NCBI GenBank assembly: GCA_036734945.1
Contig: DAIMXP010000004.1
Coordinates: 1-64,000, forward strand
Length of the DNA: 64,000 nucleotides
Reading direction: 5' to 3'
Origin: UBA4733 sp036734945
Lineage (GTDB): Bacteria; Chloroflexota; UBA4733
The position numbers and the translations under genes are program-made. Under the pieces are notes generated by a model, which was not told the DNA's origin, did no database searches, and saw only the letters and a program-made list of their open reading frames with translations. Shown piece by piece: positions 33,455-41,768 of this stretch (its first letter is position 1; each line of letters starts with the position of its first letter).

Positions 33455-33571
33455 CGCACGTCCTCCCCTGCTGCCGACGTTGATCCGCACGCAGGAGCAG
33501 TACCACCTTATCATGGGAAGCGCCATGGCCCGATTGCTGGGCATGGCGTAGCACGACAGGAGAACGAGCGC

Positions 33572-34627
33572 ATGTACACGCAAACCGCCACCGACCCGAT
33601 CCGCGTCGGCATCGCAGGACTGGGCCGCTCCGGCTGGAACCTCCACGTCAACGCGCTGGCCGACATGCCCGAGCAGTACCGCGTCGTCGCCGTCTCGGAC
33701 CCGAACGTCGAACGCCAGCAAGAGGCCCGGACGCGGCTGGGCTGCCGCGCCTACCCGGACCTGGCCGGCCTGCTGGCCGATGGCGCGGTCGAGCTCGTCG
33801 TCCTCGCCACCCCGAGCCACCTGCACCCGGCCGAGGCCATCGCTGCCATGCAGGCAGGGAAGGATGTGCTCGTCGAGAAGCCGTTCGCTCCGAGTCTGGC
33901 CGAAGCGGACAGCATGCTCGCTGTCGCCCAGTCCACCGGCCGCGTGCTCTCCGGCAGTCAGAACTCCCGCTACGCCGCCGACTTTCTCAAGGTGCGCGAA
34001 GTGCTGGACTCTGGGAAGCTCGGCCGCATCCTCCAGGTCCGTATCAACTGGCACTCCTTCCGGCGACGCTGGGACTGGCAAACGCTCAAGGAGTTCGGTG
34101 GCGGCAGCCTCAACAACGACGGCTCTCACGCCATCGATCAAGCCCTACTGCTCCTTGGCGATGCCGCGCCGCGCGTCTTCTGCCATATGGAGTGTACGCC
34201 GCTTTCCTCCGGCGATGCCGAAGACCACGTGAAAGTGCTCCTGCATGCTCCGGGTGCGCCGCTGATCGACCTGGAGTTTAGCAACGCCTGCGCCTATCCT
34301 CAGGAGCCCTGGCTGGTGCTGGGGACCAGCGGCGGTCTCGCAGGCACGCACAGCCGCCTGCGCTGGAGGTACGTCGACGCGGCGAAGCTCCCCGCGCGTC
34401 CCGTCGACCGCGAGCCGACGCCCGACCGTACCTACAACCGCGAAGAACTGCCCTGGGTCGAGGAGTCCGCCGACCTCGCCGGAGAAGCGCCGCGCGCCAG
34501 CAACAAGCGGCTCTACGCCGACCTCTATGCCACGCTCCGCCAGGGGGCGCCGCTCGCCATCACCCCGCAGAGCATCCGCCGCCAGATTGCGGTCCTGGAG
34601 CAATGTCGCGCCTTGAGCCCGGTGTAG
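33572..34627 (+). CDS. Gfo/Idh/MocA-family oxidoreductase
   Basis: This 351-residue NAD(P)-dependent sugar oxidoreductase has the Rossmann glycines in RVGIAGLGRSGWNLHV, VAVSDPN, LVVLATPSHLHPAEAI, and the conserved VLVEKPFAPSLAEAD with the catalytic-site Lys. FGGGSLNNDGSHAIDQALLL supplies the usual DxxxH substrate motif. CAGGAG lies before the ATG. It may oxidise a sugar or inositol from the surrounding catabolic genes; the substrate is unknown. The last codons end four bases before the Uma2 gene on the other strand. Confidence 0.88.
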   Translation: MYTQTATDPIRVGIAGLGRSGWNLHVNALADMPEQYRVVAVSDPNVERQQEARTRLGCRAYPDLAGLLADGAVELVVLATPSHLHPAEAIAAMQAGKDVLVEKPFAPSLAEADSMLAVAQSTGRVLSGSQNSRYAADFLKVREVLDSGKLGRILQVRINWHSFRRRWDWQTLKEFGGGSLNNDGSHAIDQALLLLGDAAPRVFCHMECTPLSSGDAEDHVKVLLHAPGAPLIDLEFSNACAYPQEPWLVLGTSGGLAGTHSRLRWRYVDAAKLPARPVDREPTPDRTYNREELPWVEESADLAGEAPRASNKRLYADLYATLRQGAPLAITPQSIRRQIAVLEQCRALSPV

Positions 34628-34631
34628 GAGG

Positions 34632-35579
34632 CTAACTCCGAACACCATGACCAGGGGGATGCTGCAGTTGCCGCCGCAAGCGGGCGATCTCCTCTTCGGC
34701 TGCCAACCGCGCGGCGGTCTCCGTCGCGCTACGGGCCTCCGCCTCTTGCTGCCGGACCTCCGCCTCCTGCCGCCGGGCTTCCGCCTCTTGCTGCCTGGCT
34801 TCTGCTGCCAGGCGCCGTTCCAGTTCCTCGCGCGTGCGTGCCTCCGCCGCTCGACGCCGTTCCAACTCCTCGCGTGCCTCGGCTTGTGCGATCAAACGCC
34901 GTTCCAACTCCTCGCGTGCCTGGGCCTGCGCCTCGCGCCGCAGTTCGGCCTCCAGTCGCCCCTGCGCCAGTTGTTCCCGCAGCAAGGGCAGTTCCTCCCC
35001 GGTCGCCGGGTCCACCAGCCGCACCCAACCATTGCGCACCACCAGACCGAACGGCAACACCAGGCTGGCGATGCGCTCGCCCTCCAGCCCAACGTCCGGC
35101 GGCGCGTTGCTCTCCGGCCGCTCGTCCTCCAACCGCCAGCGTTGCAGCCGCCGCGCTCCAGCATACTTCCCCTCGGGGTCGGCCACCACGTACTCGCGCA
35201 CGCCGATCGCTCGGTACCAGCGCCGCTTCTCGCCGAGGTCGTTGAGGTACGTCGTCTCCGACAGCACCTCCAACACGAAGTCTGGAGCCTTCCCCTCGTC
35301 GCTCAGCAGGTAGATCACCCTGGCATAATCGGGCCGGTCGAGGGACACCAGCAGGTCCGGCTCGCGAAAGGCTCGCGCCGCTACGGCCGCCAGGTCGCGA
35401 TAGATGCGCACTTCCGCCGCCACACTCAAACTGGGGCCGGCCAGGCGCTCGCGCAGCGAGTAATAGAGCGAGTCGATCACGTCGCGGTGGTGCTGGGTCG
35501 CCAAAGGCTCATCCTGCTCCTCGAACGTCGGGTCATCCGCCAGGAGCGCTTCCAGGTCGACGACGCTTGTGTTGATCAC
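34632..35579 (-). CDS. Uma2-family endonuclease-like protein with coiled-coil tail
   Basis: This 315-residue protein has a PD-(D/E)xK-like Uma2 domain at about residues 40-200 (EPDLLVSLDRP, APDFVLEVLSETTYLNDLGE, KRRWYRAIGVREYVVADPEG). The tail from about residue 215 is a charged coiled coil with repeated AREELERRL and RQQEAEAR units. Uma2 genes are numerous in Cyanobacteria and Chloroflexota; a nuclease role is predicted but not shown, and possible links to transposons have been suggested. A GTG start at 35579 is favoured by GGGAGAG; ATG at 35603 is an alternative. Confidence 0.8.
   Translation of the reverse strand: MINTSVVDLEALLADDPTFEEQDEPLATQHHRDVIDSLYYSLRERLAGPSLSVAAEVRIYRDLAAVAARAFREPDLLVSLDRPDYARVIYLLSDEGKAPDFVLEVLSETTYLNDLGEKRRWYRAIGVREYVVADPEGKYAGARRLQRWRLEDERPESNAPPDVGLEGERIASLVLPFGLVVRNGWVRLVDPATGEELPLLREQLAQGRLEAELRREAQAQAREELERRLIAQAEAREELERRRAAEARTREELERRLAAEARQQEAEARRQEAEVRQQEAEARSATETAARLAAEEEIARLRRQLQHPPGHGVRS
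34737..34935. repeat. Tandem repeats in the Uma2 coding tail
   Basis: Repeats of roughly 21 and 45 bases (for example CCTCCGCCTCTTGCTGCC and TTCCAACTCCTCGCGTGC, as read on the plus strand) encode the heptad-like coiled coil of the Uma2 protein. Length variation between strains is likely. Confidence 0.6.
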
Positions 35580-35670
35580 GTTCGCTCTCCCGGCGACGAG
35601 CATAGCATGCGCTTGACCCGGTGAGCCACGCCCGAGCCGTATGCTCGCCAGGCTGGCCGCCATCGCACGG

Positions 35671-36456
35671 TCACGGCCGCCGCTGACCACAAACTCGGAG
35701 AAAGTCCTCCCCGGTCGCCGTCCAGGCAATGTCCATCATCTCAAAGTCTCGAATTGCCAGCCTGGTGATGAGGAGGTCATCGACGGTGTCGTGCGCCTCA
35801 ATGGCCGTGGTGCAGTCGCGCAGTAGGATGGGGTTGTAGCCGCGCTTGCGGAAGGCACGCATGCCGTAGTCGCGGAACGGCACACAGATGTTGGTGGCGA
35901 AGCCGACGTAGAACAGATGGAGAATCTGACGGTCCGCCAGCAGTCGCTGCAATTGCTCACCGGTCCCCACGACAAAGTCGTCAGCCTCAGGTTCCACATC
36001 CGCCAGGATGCGCCGTGCTGCCAGCCGATCCTGCCAGAGGTCCATCATCGGCTCGGCCGGCCGGGCGAACTGGGCGTAGTCCCCCTCCCGACGGGCGAAG
36101 GTCGGCGGTGGCCAGCGTTCGCCCGTCGGGCTCGACTGAGGGTCGACGTCCTCAGCGTAGCGCACCCATTGCGGATACTTCTTGGCGATCGGCAGCGAGG
36201 GGGCGTGAATCACCGTCACACCCGCCTTGCGGGCTGCCTCGACAACCGGCACGATGCGCGTTCGGGTGATCTCATCAGTACGGGCCAGGTGGCTGGCAAC
36301 GGGATGGACATCCCAGACATCGACCAGGATCAGGGCAGCTTGATCGGTCGGGATGCGCAACGTGTGCTGGGCGTACTGAAAGTTGGCCTCAACGCACGGC
36401 ACGCCGGGGTCGGTGTGATGGCGATAGTAGCGAACGGGTAACACGAACTCAGACAC
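35671..36456 (-). CDS. Isochorismatase-like cysteine hydrolase
   Basis: This 261-residue protein of the cysteine-hydrolase superfamily has the catalytic Asp in ALILVDVWDVH and the nucleophile Cys in GFATNICVPFRDYGM. Members hydrolyse amides such as N-carbamoyl compounds, nicotinamide or isochorismate. The extended N-terminus and the long middle loop are larger than in minimal members (about 190 residues). It is followed on the same strand after 91 bases by the Uma2 gene. The substrate is unknown. Confidence 0.78.
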   Translation of the reverse strand: MSEFVLPVRYYRHHTDPGVPCVEANFQYAQHTLRIPTDQAALILVDVWDVHPVASHLARTDEITRTRIVPVVEAARKAGVTVIHAPSLPIAKKYPQWVRYAEDVDPQSSPTGERWPPPTFARREGDYAQFARPAEPMMDLWQDRLAARRILADVEPEADDFVVGTGEQLQRLLADRQILHLFYVGFATNICVPFRDYGMRAFRKRGYNPILLRDCTTAIEAHDTVDDLLITRLAIRDFEMMDIAWTATGEDFLRVCGQRRP

Positions 36457-36553
36457 GCTGTTCCTCCAGACGCTGGCCGTTCAGGCCAATGACGACCATA
36501 CCTTGCATGGCATGGCGCTGCAAGACAATGCTGATCTTCGCGTCAAATGCCCC

Positions 36554-36679
36554 CTAATTGCCGGCATGGAGTGCCTTATCCAGCTTGAGTTGGATGGCGG
36601 CTGGCACTTTCTGCAGCGCGGCCAGCCCCAACGCGCCTGATCGGACGAGGGCGCGGCGGCTCGTGACCGACGTGCCCAT
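36554..36679 (-). pseudogene. 41-codon remnant of a binding lipoprotein (both ends kept)
   Basis: The frame reads MGTSVTSRRALVRSGALGLA then AL and QKVPAAIQLKLDKALHAGN before a TAG. The first 22 residues are a twin-arginine signal peptide without its lipobox. The last 19 match the C-terminus of the binding protein at 50301 (LQKAQAAMQIKLDKALHVGA), and their DNA is also similar for about 50 bases. Some 400 codons between are missing without frame loss; the junction lies near 36611-36618. It is therefore an in-frame internal deletion relic. Confidence 0.75.
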
Positions 36680-36774
36680 TCCAACATCATCCACTGGAAT
36701 CCCCCTTCTCGTGACGTCCGCTGATCTGTCGGCAACGCGCGAAGCATCCAGGAACCGGCGCCGTCTGCTCTCGA

Positions 36775-38202
36775 CTAATAGGCGTCACGATCGACCGGCT
36801 CGACAGCAGTTGCCGGCTGCCCCTGGAGCAACGCGTCGAACTCGCGGTCGACTCGTTCGCACTGTCGGCCAGGATCGACCGTATAGCCAAAGTCCTGTCT
36901 GACCACTTCGATGGCCGCTACCGCAACGTGCGCCTGGCGTTTGCCTTCCTCCCAGTAGCGGTCGGAATCGGCAAGGGCGAGCTGCTTCCCCCAGCGTTTG
37001 CCGAAGTTGACGTGGACAATCTCGTCGCCAGAGAGGTGCTCCAACCCGTGGCGGAGCCAGTCGTTGCCCCACCCGGCGGTGTACTTCAGCGCCACGTTGG
37101 TTTGGGCGGCGGCGCTGCCTTCGCCCATGATATTCCCCATCACCATGTGCATCACCGGATGGTGATGATCGCGCCGGAGATGCTGGAAGTAGGGCGGGAA
37201 GGGATACTGCCCGAGCCGTCCGCCGAGACCCTCGATCAGTTGGGCGCCGATCTGGATGTGGCGGGCTTCTTCCCAGGCCTGTTGCGCCATATCTTTGCGC
37301 ATGTCCCAGGGCAAATCGGGAAAGTCGACGAGCAGCCAGCCCATGCGGTCAACCGTCTGGCATTCGCCGTGGAACAGGCCGTGCAGCCAGTGGACCAGCC
37401 CCTCGACCGTTTCTGCCGGCGGCGTGATCGCCAGCTCGGCCGGCGACTCCGCGTAGCGGAACCGGCTATCCCAGCGCAGCCTGGTCACCCCAGGCTCGAA
37501 GCGTTTGGCATATCGATAGCCGGTGGACTGCCACTGGCCGATCGCGGACGGCAGTTCGGAGCGCGCCGCCCTCGACTCTTCGGCTTCGGGCCAGCCCTGG
37601 TAGGGCAAGAAGTAAGCTGCCGCCCCGTCCGTGCCGATCCCGCCGGCGGCCAGCAGCGCCAGGTGTTGGGCATGGGCGAAGTCTGCGGCGCGGCGCCGCT
37701 CGGCCGGCGCCGGGAGGAGCGTCGCCAGCATGCGCTCGGCCCAGCGCTGCTGGGCAGCGTGTTGTTGTCGGCAGAGTTCGAGCGCCTCGACGGCGTTGGC
37801 ATCGGCGAGCGGGTCGGTTGCCTCCAGGTAGGCGTCCTCCTCGCGGGCGAGCGCCGGGATCAACACCTGGTACATGCCCACCAGACGTAACGCCGGGTCT
37901 TCCACGGCGTGGAGCGCTTCGCAGTAGCGCACGAATTCGTCGGTTGGCGCGTGCGTGCCGGCAACCCGGCCCATGTACTTCAGGTTGCGCAGGGCCCAAC
38001 CGAGCCGGTCGCAATGCACAGCCTGCTCCCAGATATGCCGGCCGATCATGACGCGAACCGGGATGTGGACCATCGTCTCCGACCAGGATGCCAGGGTTTC
38101 CATGACCTCCATCTCGACCCAGTGGAAGCGCAGCAGCCGCCGTCGCTTCTCCGCGAGGCCGATGTGATCACCGAGACGTGGGCTGAAGAGTGGGAGATCC
38201 AT
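36775..38202 (-). CDS. Ferritin-like di-iron protein of unknown function
   Basis: This 475-residue all-helical protein carries ferritin-like iron-site patterns: ExxH in QQAWEEARHIQ and in SGDEIVHVNFG, with a preceding Glu in GLFHGECQTVDR. A similar ExxxH arrangement occurs in the N-terminal half (RHIWEQAVHCDRLGWAL), so the protein may be a two-domain duplication with one better-kept site. The family recalls DUF455-type proteins. No signal peptide or membrane segment. The start at 38202 follows CGGAGCGC. An oxygenase or hydroxylase role is possible but not shown. It is divergent from the ROK regulator. Confidence 0.6.
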   Translation of the reverse strand: MDLPLFSPRLGDHIGLAEKRRRLLRFHWVEMEVMETLASWSETMVHIPVRVMIGRHIWEQAVHCDRLGWALRNLKYMGRVAGTHAPTDEFVRYCEALHAVEDPALRLVGMYQVLIPALAREEDAYLEATDPLADANAVEALELCRQQHAAQQRWAERMLATLLPAPAERRRAADFAHAQHLALLAAGGIGTDGAAAYFLPYQGWPEAEESRAARSELPSAIGQWQSTGYRYAKRFEPGVTRLRWDSRFRYAESPAELAITPPAETVEGLVHWLHGLFHGECQTVDRMGWLLVDFPDLPWDMRKDMAQQAWEEARHIQIGAQLIEGLGGRLGQYPFPPYFQHLRRDHHHPVMHMVMGNIMGEGSAAAQTNVALKYTAGWGNDWLRHGLEHLSGDEIVHVNFGKRWGKQLALADSDRYWEEGKRQAHVAVAAIEVVRQDFGYTVDPGRQCERVDREFDALLQGQPATAVEPVDRDAY

Positions 38203-38302
38203 GAATGAGCGCTCCGTTCGGGCCTCAGGAGGTTTGTCCAGTTGCTGAACGAACAAGAGTATAGGTCACTGCCGATCTAGCTGTCAAGGAGATCGCGTGC
38301 CC

Positions 38303-38331
38303 TTGACAGGCGGCAACAACAGCCTTATACT
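38303..38331 (+). promoter_or_regulatory. Near-consensus sigma70 promoter of the ROK gene
   Basis: TTGACA (38303-38308) and TATACT (38326-38331) are separated by exactly 17 bases. The start codon at 38356 lies 25 bases beyond, so the leader is very short. This is the best housekeeping promoter in the window. Confidence 0.75.
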
Positions 38332-38355
38332 GCCATTTGATCGACTTCCAAACGA

Positions 38356-39681
38356 ATGAGGCCCATGCAACGTCGCCCGATCGATGCCCACGAGGCCGCC
38401 GCCCTCAACCGTGAGCTGGTATTTGCGGCCTTAGGCGCGGAGAACGTCATCTCTCGCGCTGGTCTCGCTCGGTCCACCGGTTTGAGCAAGGCGACCGTCT
38501 CGCAGATCATTGACCAGTTCAGGCGCGACGGCTTGATCGAGATCGTGGGGCCAGGACCATCAGTCAAGGGACGCCGACCGACCCTGCTGCGGCTGGACCC
38601 GCAGTCGCGCTTCGTGGTTGGGGTGCAACTTGAAGCGACCTCCTGTAGCGCCGTGCTTGCCGATCTCCACGGGCAGCCGGTACGAAAACTGTCAACGGCG
38701 ATGCCGCTGGCTTCTGCGGAGGACGCGCTCGCTGCCGCCGCCGATCTTATCCAGCAACTCCGAGCGGGTCTGCCGGCCGGCAAGCTCCTGGGCATCGGCC
38801 TCGGCGTCCCAGGACTCGTCGACTCAGCGCGGGGGATTATCCGGAGCGCGGCGAACCTCGGCTGGCGGGACGTCCCGGCCGGTCCTGCCATCGCCGCGCG
38901 CACCGGTATCCCGACAGTATTGATCAATCGCGCCAAAGCGGCGGCGGTGGGCGAGGCCTGGTGCGGCGCGGGCAAGGGCGTGGACGATCTCGTCTGTATC
39001 TATGTCAGTACCGGCATTTCCGCCGGGATTGTCCTCCGTGGCGATCTGTATCGTGGCGCCTTCATGAGCGAGGGGGAAATTGGGCATCACACGATGCTCC
39101 CTGATGGACCGCTCTGCCCGTGCGGCAACCGCGGCTGTCTGCAGATGTTCGCCTCCGGGCCGGCTATCCTCACCCGCCTCCTCGAACGGCTGCGCGCCGA
39201 CCCGATGTTACGAACCGGTTCCCTGGCCGACGATGAACCGGATGCCCTCACGTTCGAACTGCTGGCGCAAGCAGCGGCTGAGGGGAACACCGCCGTCACC
39301 GACGTGCTCGATAGCGCTGCGGACTACCTCGGCATTGCTGTGGCGAACCTCGTCAACACGCTCGATCCGCCGCTGGTCATCCTTGGCGGTCCGGTGATCG
39401 ACGCCCTCCCAATGCTTGTGCCGCGTGTTGAGGCGGTGATTCGCCGCCGCGCGCTCTGGGTGTCGGCCGCATCGGTACGCGTGGCAGCATCCCAGTTGGG
39501 ACAGGATGCCGTGGCGCTCGGCGCCGCCGCATTCCTGCTGCGCCATATCTCGGTCATCGAGTCGGGGACGGGGAACGGCGCTACCTTGAAGAAGGTCCAG
39601 ACGGTGGTCCTGCCGGAGCAAGGACCGCAGGAACAAGGTCCCGTCCTCGTGCCGGATCTCATTGGAAGGGGAATCCTGTGA
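38356..39681 (+). CDS. ROK-family transcriptional regulator (NagC/XylR type)
   Basis: This 441-residue regulator has an N-terminal winged helix (SRAGLARSTGLSKATVSQII then GLIEIVGPG) and a ROK domain with GIGLGVPGLVDSARGII, VLINRAKAAAVGEAWCGAG, EIGHHTMLPDG and the zinc motif CPCGNRGCLQMF. The last normally ends in Glu where Gln is found here. Regulators of this type sense sugars and control uptake and degradation genes. It precedes the sulfatase relic and the binding-protein gene at 40160 on the same strand and may control that cluster. The tail of about 40 residues is longer than usual. Confidence 0.86.
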   Translation: MRPMQRRPIDAHEAAALNRELVFAALGAENVISRAGLARSTGLSKATVSQIIDQFRRDGLIEIVGPGPSVKGRRPTLLRLDPQSRFVVGVQLEATSCSAVLADLHGQPVRKLSTAMPLASAEDALAAAADLIQQLRAGLPAGKLLGIGLGVPGLVDSARGIIRSAANLGWRDVPAGPAIAARTGIPTVLINRAKAAAVGEAWCGAGKGVDDLVCIYVSTGISAGIVLRGDLYRGAFMSEGEIGHHTMLPDGPLCPCGNRGCLQMFASGPAILTRLLERLRADPMLRTGSLADDEPDALTFELLAQAAAEGNTAVTDVLDSAADYLGIAVANLVNTLDPPLVILGGPVIDALPMLVPRVEAVIRRRALWVSAASVRVAASQLGQDAVALGAAAFLLRHISVIESGTGNGATLKKVQTVVLPEQGPQEQGPVLVPDLIGRGIL

Positions 39682-39745
39682 CGTCACCTGCCGGTACGCC
39701 GACCAGCCGAAACCAGCCGCGACACGGTTCCTCTGGCGAGGGAGC

Positions 39746-40024
39746 ATGGCAGTGGTGAATCCTCCCAATGTCGTGTTCATTCTGGCGGATCAGCACCGCT
39801 GGGATTTCCTGGGGGGCGAGCGCAACGGCGTTACGCTGACGCCCAACCTGGACCGCCTGGCGGCGGCGGGCACACGCTTTCGCGCCGCCTACCGCACCAC
39901 TTTGCAACAGATGCAAGAGCAACTGCTGATCCGGCTGAACGAGAACACCCAGACGCAGCAGTTCCTGAGCCGCGGCGAGTATCGGCCGTTGCGGGTGAAA
40001 CGCACGTATCCAGGGGAGTCGTAG
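39746..40024 (+). pseudogene. Sulfatase with central ~390 codons deleted in frame
   Basis: The first ~49 codons (NVVFILADQHRWDFLGGER, then LTPNLDRLAAAGTRFRAAY) are almost the same in DNA as the start of the sulfatase at 54816. The next codons (TTLQQMQEQLLIRLNENTQT) match that enzyme's last codons. The junction lies near 39893, directly before where the catalytic Cys should be; the TAC codon is present at both ends of the lost segment. It has a start, a GGAGGG-like site (GCGAGGGAGC) and stop, so a 92-residue peptide could be made, but it cannot be a sulfatase. Confidence 0.85.
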
Positions 40025-40159
40025 CATCAGGTCGACAGTCGGCAGAGAAAGGTGGGCAGACATGGAGCGCGAGGCCCGGAGGTGGGTCTCGTCACGGTAA
40101 TGATCGACAAGGCACGAGTGACGCGCCGCAGCCGGCGCGTTGTAGAATGGAAGGTTGAC

Positions 40160-41587
40160 ATGCTGTACCAGATGTGGACCCGGCGATGCCTCTTGCGGAC
40201 TACTGCGGCCCTGGCCCTCGGCAGCGCCGGAGCAGCGTTGCTCTCGGCGTGCGGCGGCGCGGCGACCGCCGCATCAAGCGTGGCTACCGGGGGCGCTGCA
40301 ACCATCGCGAGCACCTCTTCAGCCACAGTGCATCCATCGTCGGCTGTCGGGAGTTCCTCAACGGCTAGCCCGGCACTGGCAGGACCGTCGCCAACTCCGG
40401 CCGCGCCAGTGTTCGGCAGGGGCAGTACGCGACTCCTCTTCCTCAACGGCTGGACCGGCAATGACGGGGCAACGATGCGGCAGTTGCTCGCAACCTATGC
40501 GGAGCAGGAGCCCCAGGTGACCATTGACTTCCAGACATCGGACTGGAATCCCATGTTTGCGAAGTTGGACACACTCCTCGTCGCTGGCACTCCTCCCGAA
40601 CTCGTGGCCATGCATGCCACGGAGATCCCTGAGTACGCGAATCGCAGCGCTCTGCAGCCGGTCGATGATTGGTTCGCTCAGAAGCTGTTACCCAAGGAAG
40701 ACTGGAGTCAGGCCGTCCTCAACAAGGCAACGTGGAACGGGAAGATCCAGGCCATTCCGCTAGACGTGCACTGTGTCAACACGTTTGTCAGTGCCGATAT
40801 GTTACGACAAGCCGGCTTAGACCCCGCACAGCTACCAATCGGCAGCCAGTTTATTGACGTATGCCAAAAACTGTCTCACGATCAAGCCGATACGGCCAAA
40901 GGAACCTTTGGCATTGCGGGTCTGGACGGTCAAGGTGGCCTGGCGCTGCTATGGCAATATGACGGCGATGTCCTCTCTGCAGATGGCAAGAAAGTGACAT
41001 TCAATTCTCAGCAAGCGTTGGATGCGATGCAAATGCTCAGTGACCTGATCTATAAGTACCGAGTCCACCCTGATCCGAGCATCCACTTTGGCGATCTACA
41101 TGTCCCTGGTCGGGTCGGTTATTACACTACCGGGAGTTGGGACTATCCTTACTACGCGAATAAGAAACTGCAGCCTCCGCAGGTGATAGCGACACAATTC
41201 CCACAAATTGGCCCCAAGCCAGCCGTCTGGATGAACTCGCATGAACTGGCCATCCCTGTTGGGATCCGGGGGGAGAAGTTTGCGGAAGCGCAGAAGCTCA
41301 TCGTGTGGGTTTCCAATCATGGTCTGGACTGGTCCCACGGCGGGCACCCACCGGCGCGGACCTCGCAGCAGAATAGTCCGGTCTTACAAGAGGACTGGGC
41401 CTGGAGCGTCCGTGTTTTCGCGCAAGCTGCGCAAAAGTACGGGCGGTATATGGTCTCGCCACCGCGCTTCACACAGGTGCGGGCCTTGCAGTTCAGCGCA
41501 ATTGATGAGGTGGCGAAGAACAAACGCCCAGTAAAAACGATACTTGATGACTACGCTGGCCGCATCCAAGCGGCGCTGACGCAGTAG
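40160..41587 (+). CDS. ABC substrate-binding lipoprotein
   Basis: This 475-residue solute-binding protein has a twin-arginine signal (MLYQMWTRRCLLRTTAALAL) and lipobox LSAC. The signal-peptide DNA is nearly identical to that of the gene at 56442, while the mature domain is of a different subfamily: TRLLFLNGWTGNDGATMRQL, WNPMFAKLDTLLVAGTPPEL, PLDVHCVNTFVSADMLRQAG and VPGRVGYYTTGSWDYPYY. The Ser/Thr/Ala linker is about 45 residues. Codon use in the mature part is visibly less GC-rich than its neighbours, hinting at separate origin. GGAAGG precedes the ATG. No permease is adjacent; a sulfatase gene follows. Confidence 0.87.
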   Translation: MLYQMWTRRCLLRTTAALALGSAGAALLSACGGAATAASSVATGGAATIASTSSATVHPSSAVGSSSTASPALAGPSPTPAAPVFGRGSTRLLFLNGWTGNDGATMRQLLATYAEQEPQVTIDFQTSDWNPMFAKLDTLLVAGTPPELVAMHATEIPEYANRSALQPVDDWFAQKLLPKEDWSQAVLNKATWNGKIQAIPLDVHCVNTFVSADMLRQAGLDPAQLPIGSQFIDVCQKLSHDQADTAKGTFGIAGLDGQGGLALLWQYDGDVLSADGKKVTFNSQQALDAMQMLSDLIYKYRVHPDPSIHFGDLHVPGRVGYYTTGSWDYPYYANKKLQPPQVIATQFPQIGPKPAVWMNSHELAIPVGIRGEKFAEAQKLIVWVSNHGLDWSHGGHPPARTSQQNSPVLQEDWAWSVRVFAQAAQKYGRYMVSPPRFTQVRALQFSAIDEVAKNKRPVKTILDDYAGRIQAALTQ

Positions 41588-41768
41588 TCGGCTGCTCTCC
41601 AGCTGATGGTCGAGGCTGATCGCATGGCCATCCACCACGTCGTGCCGACTGGACCCCATCATGGCACGGCCTCATTAAGGGCGTTATGACCACCGGCATT
41701 GCCGGGCGGTAATCCACGCCACCGTGGCGAAGCCCGCTCCCGGGCGAATTGAAGGATACAAGAGCAAA

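Noticed and set aside
33455..33571. Possible preQ1 riboswitch before queC
   Set aside because: No preQ1 aptamer stem and A-rich tail could be recognised in the short divergent gap.
40143..40148. TAGAAT as -10 box of the binding-protein gene at 40160
   Set aside because: It lies 12 bases from the start codon and no convincing -35 is present at 16-18 bases.
41588..41768. Gap between binding-protein and sulfatase genes
   Set aside because: Examined for small genes and promoters; nothing supportable was seen.
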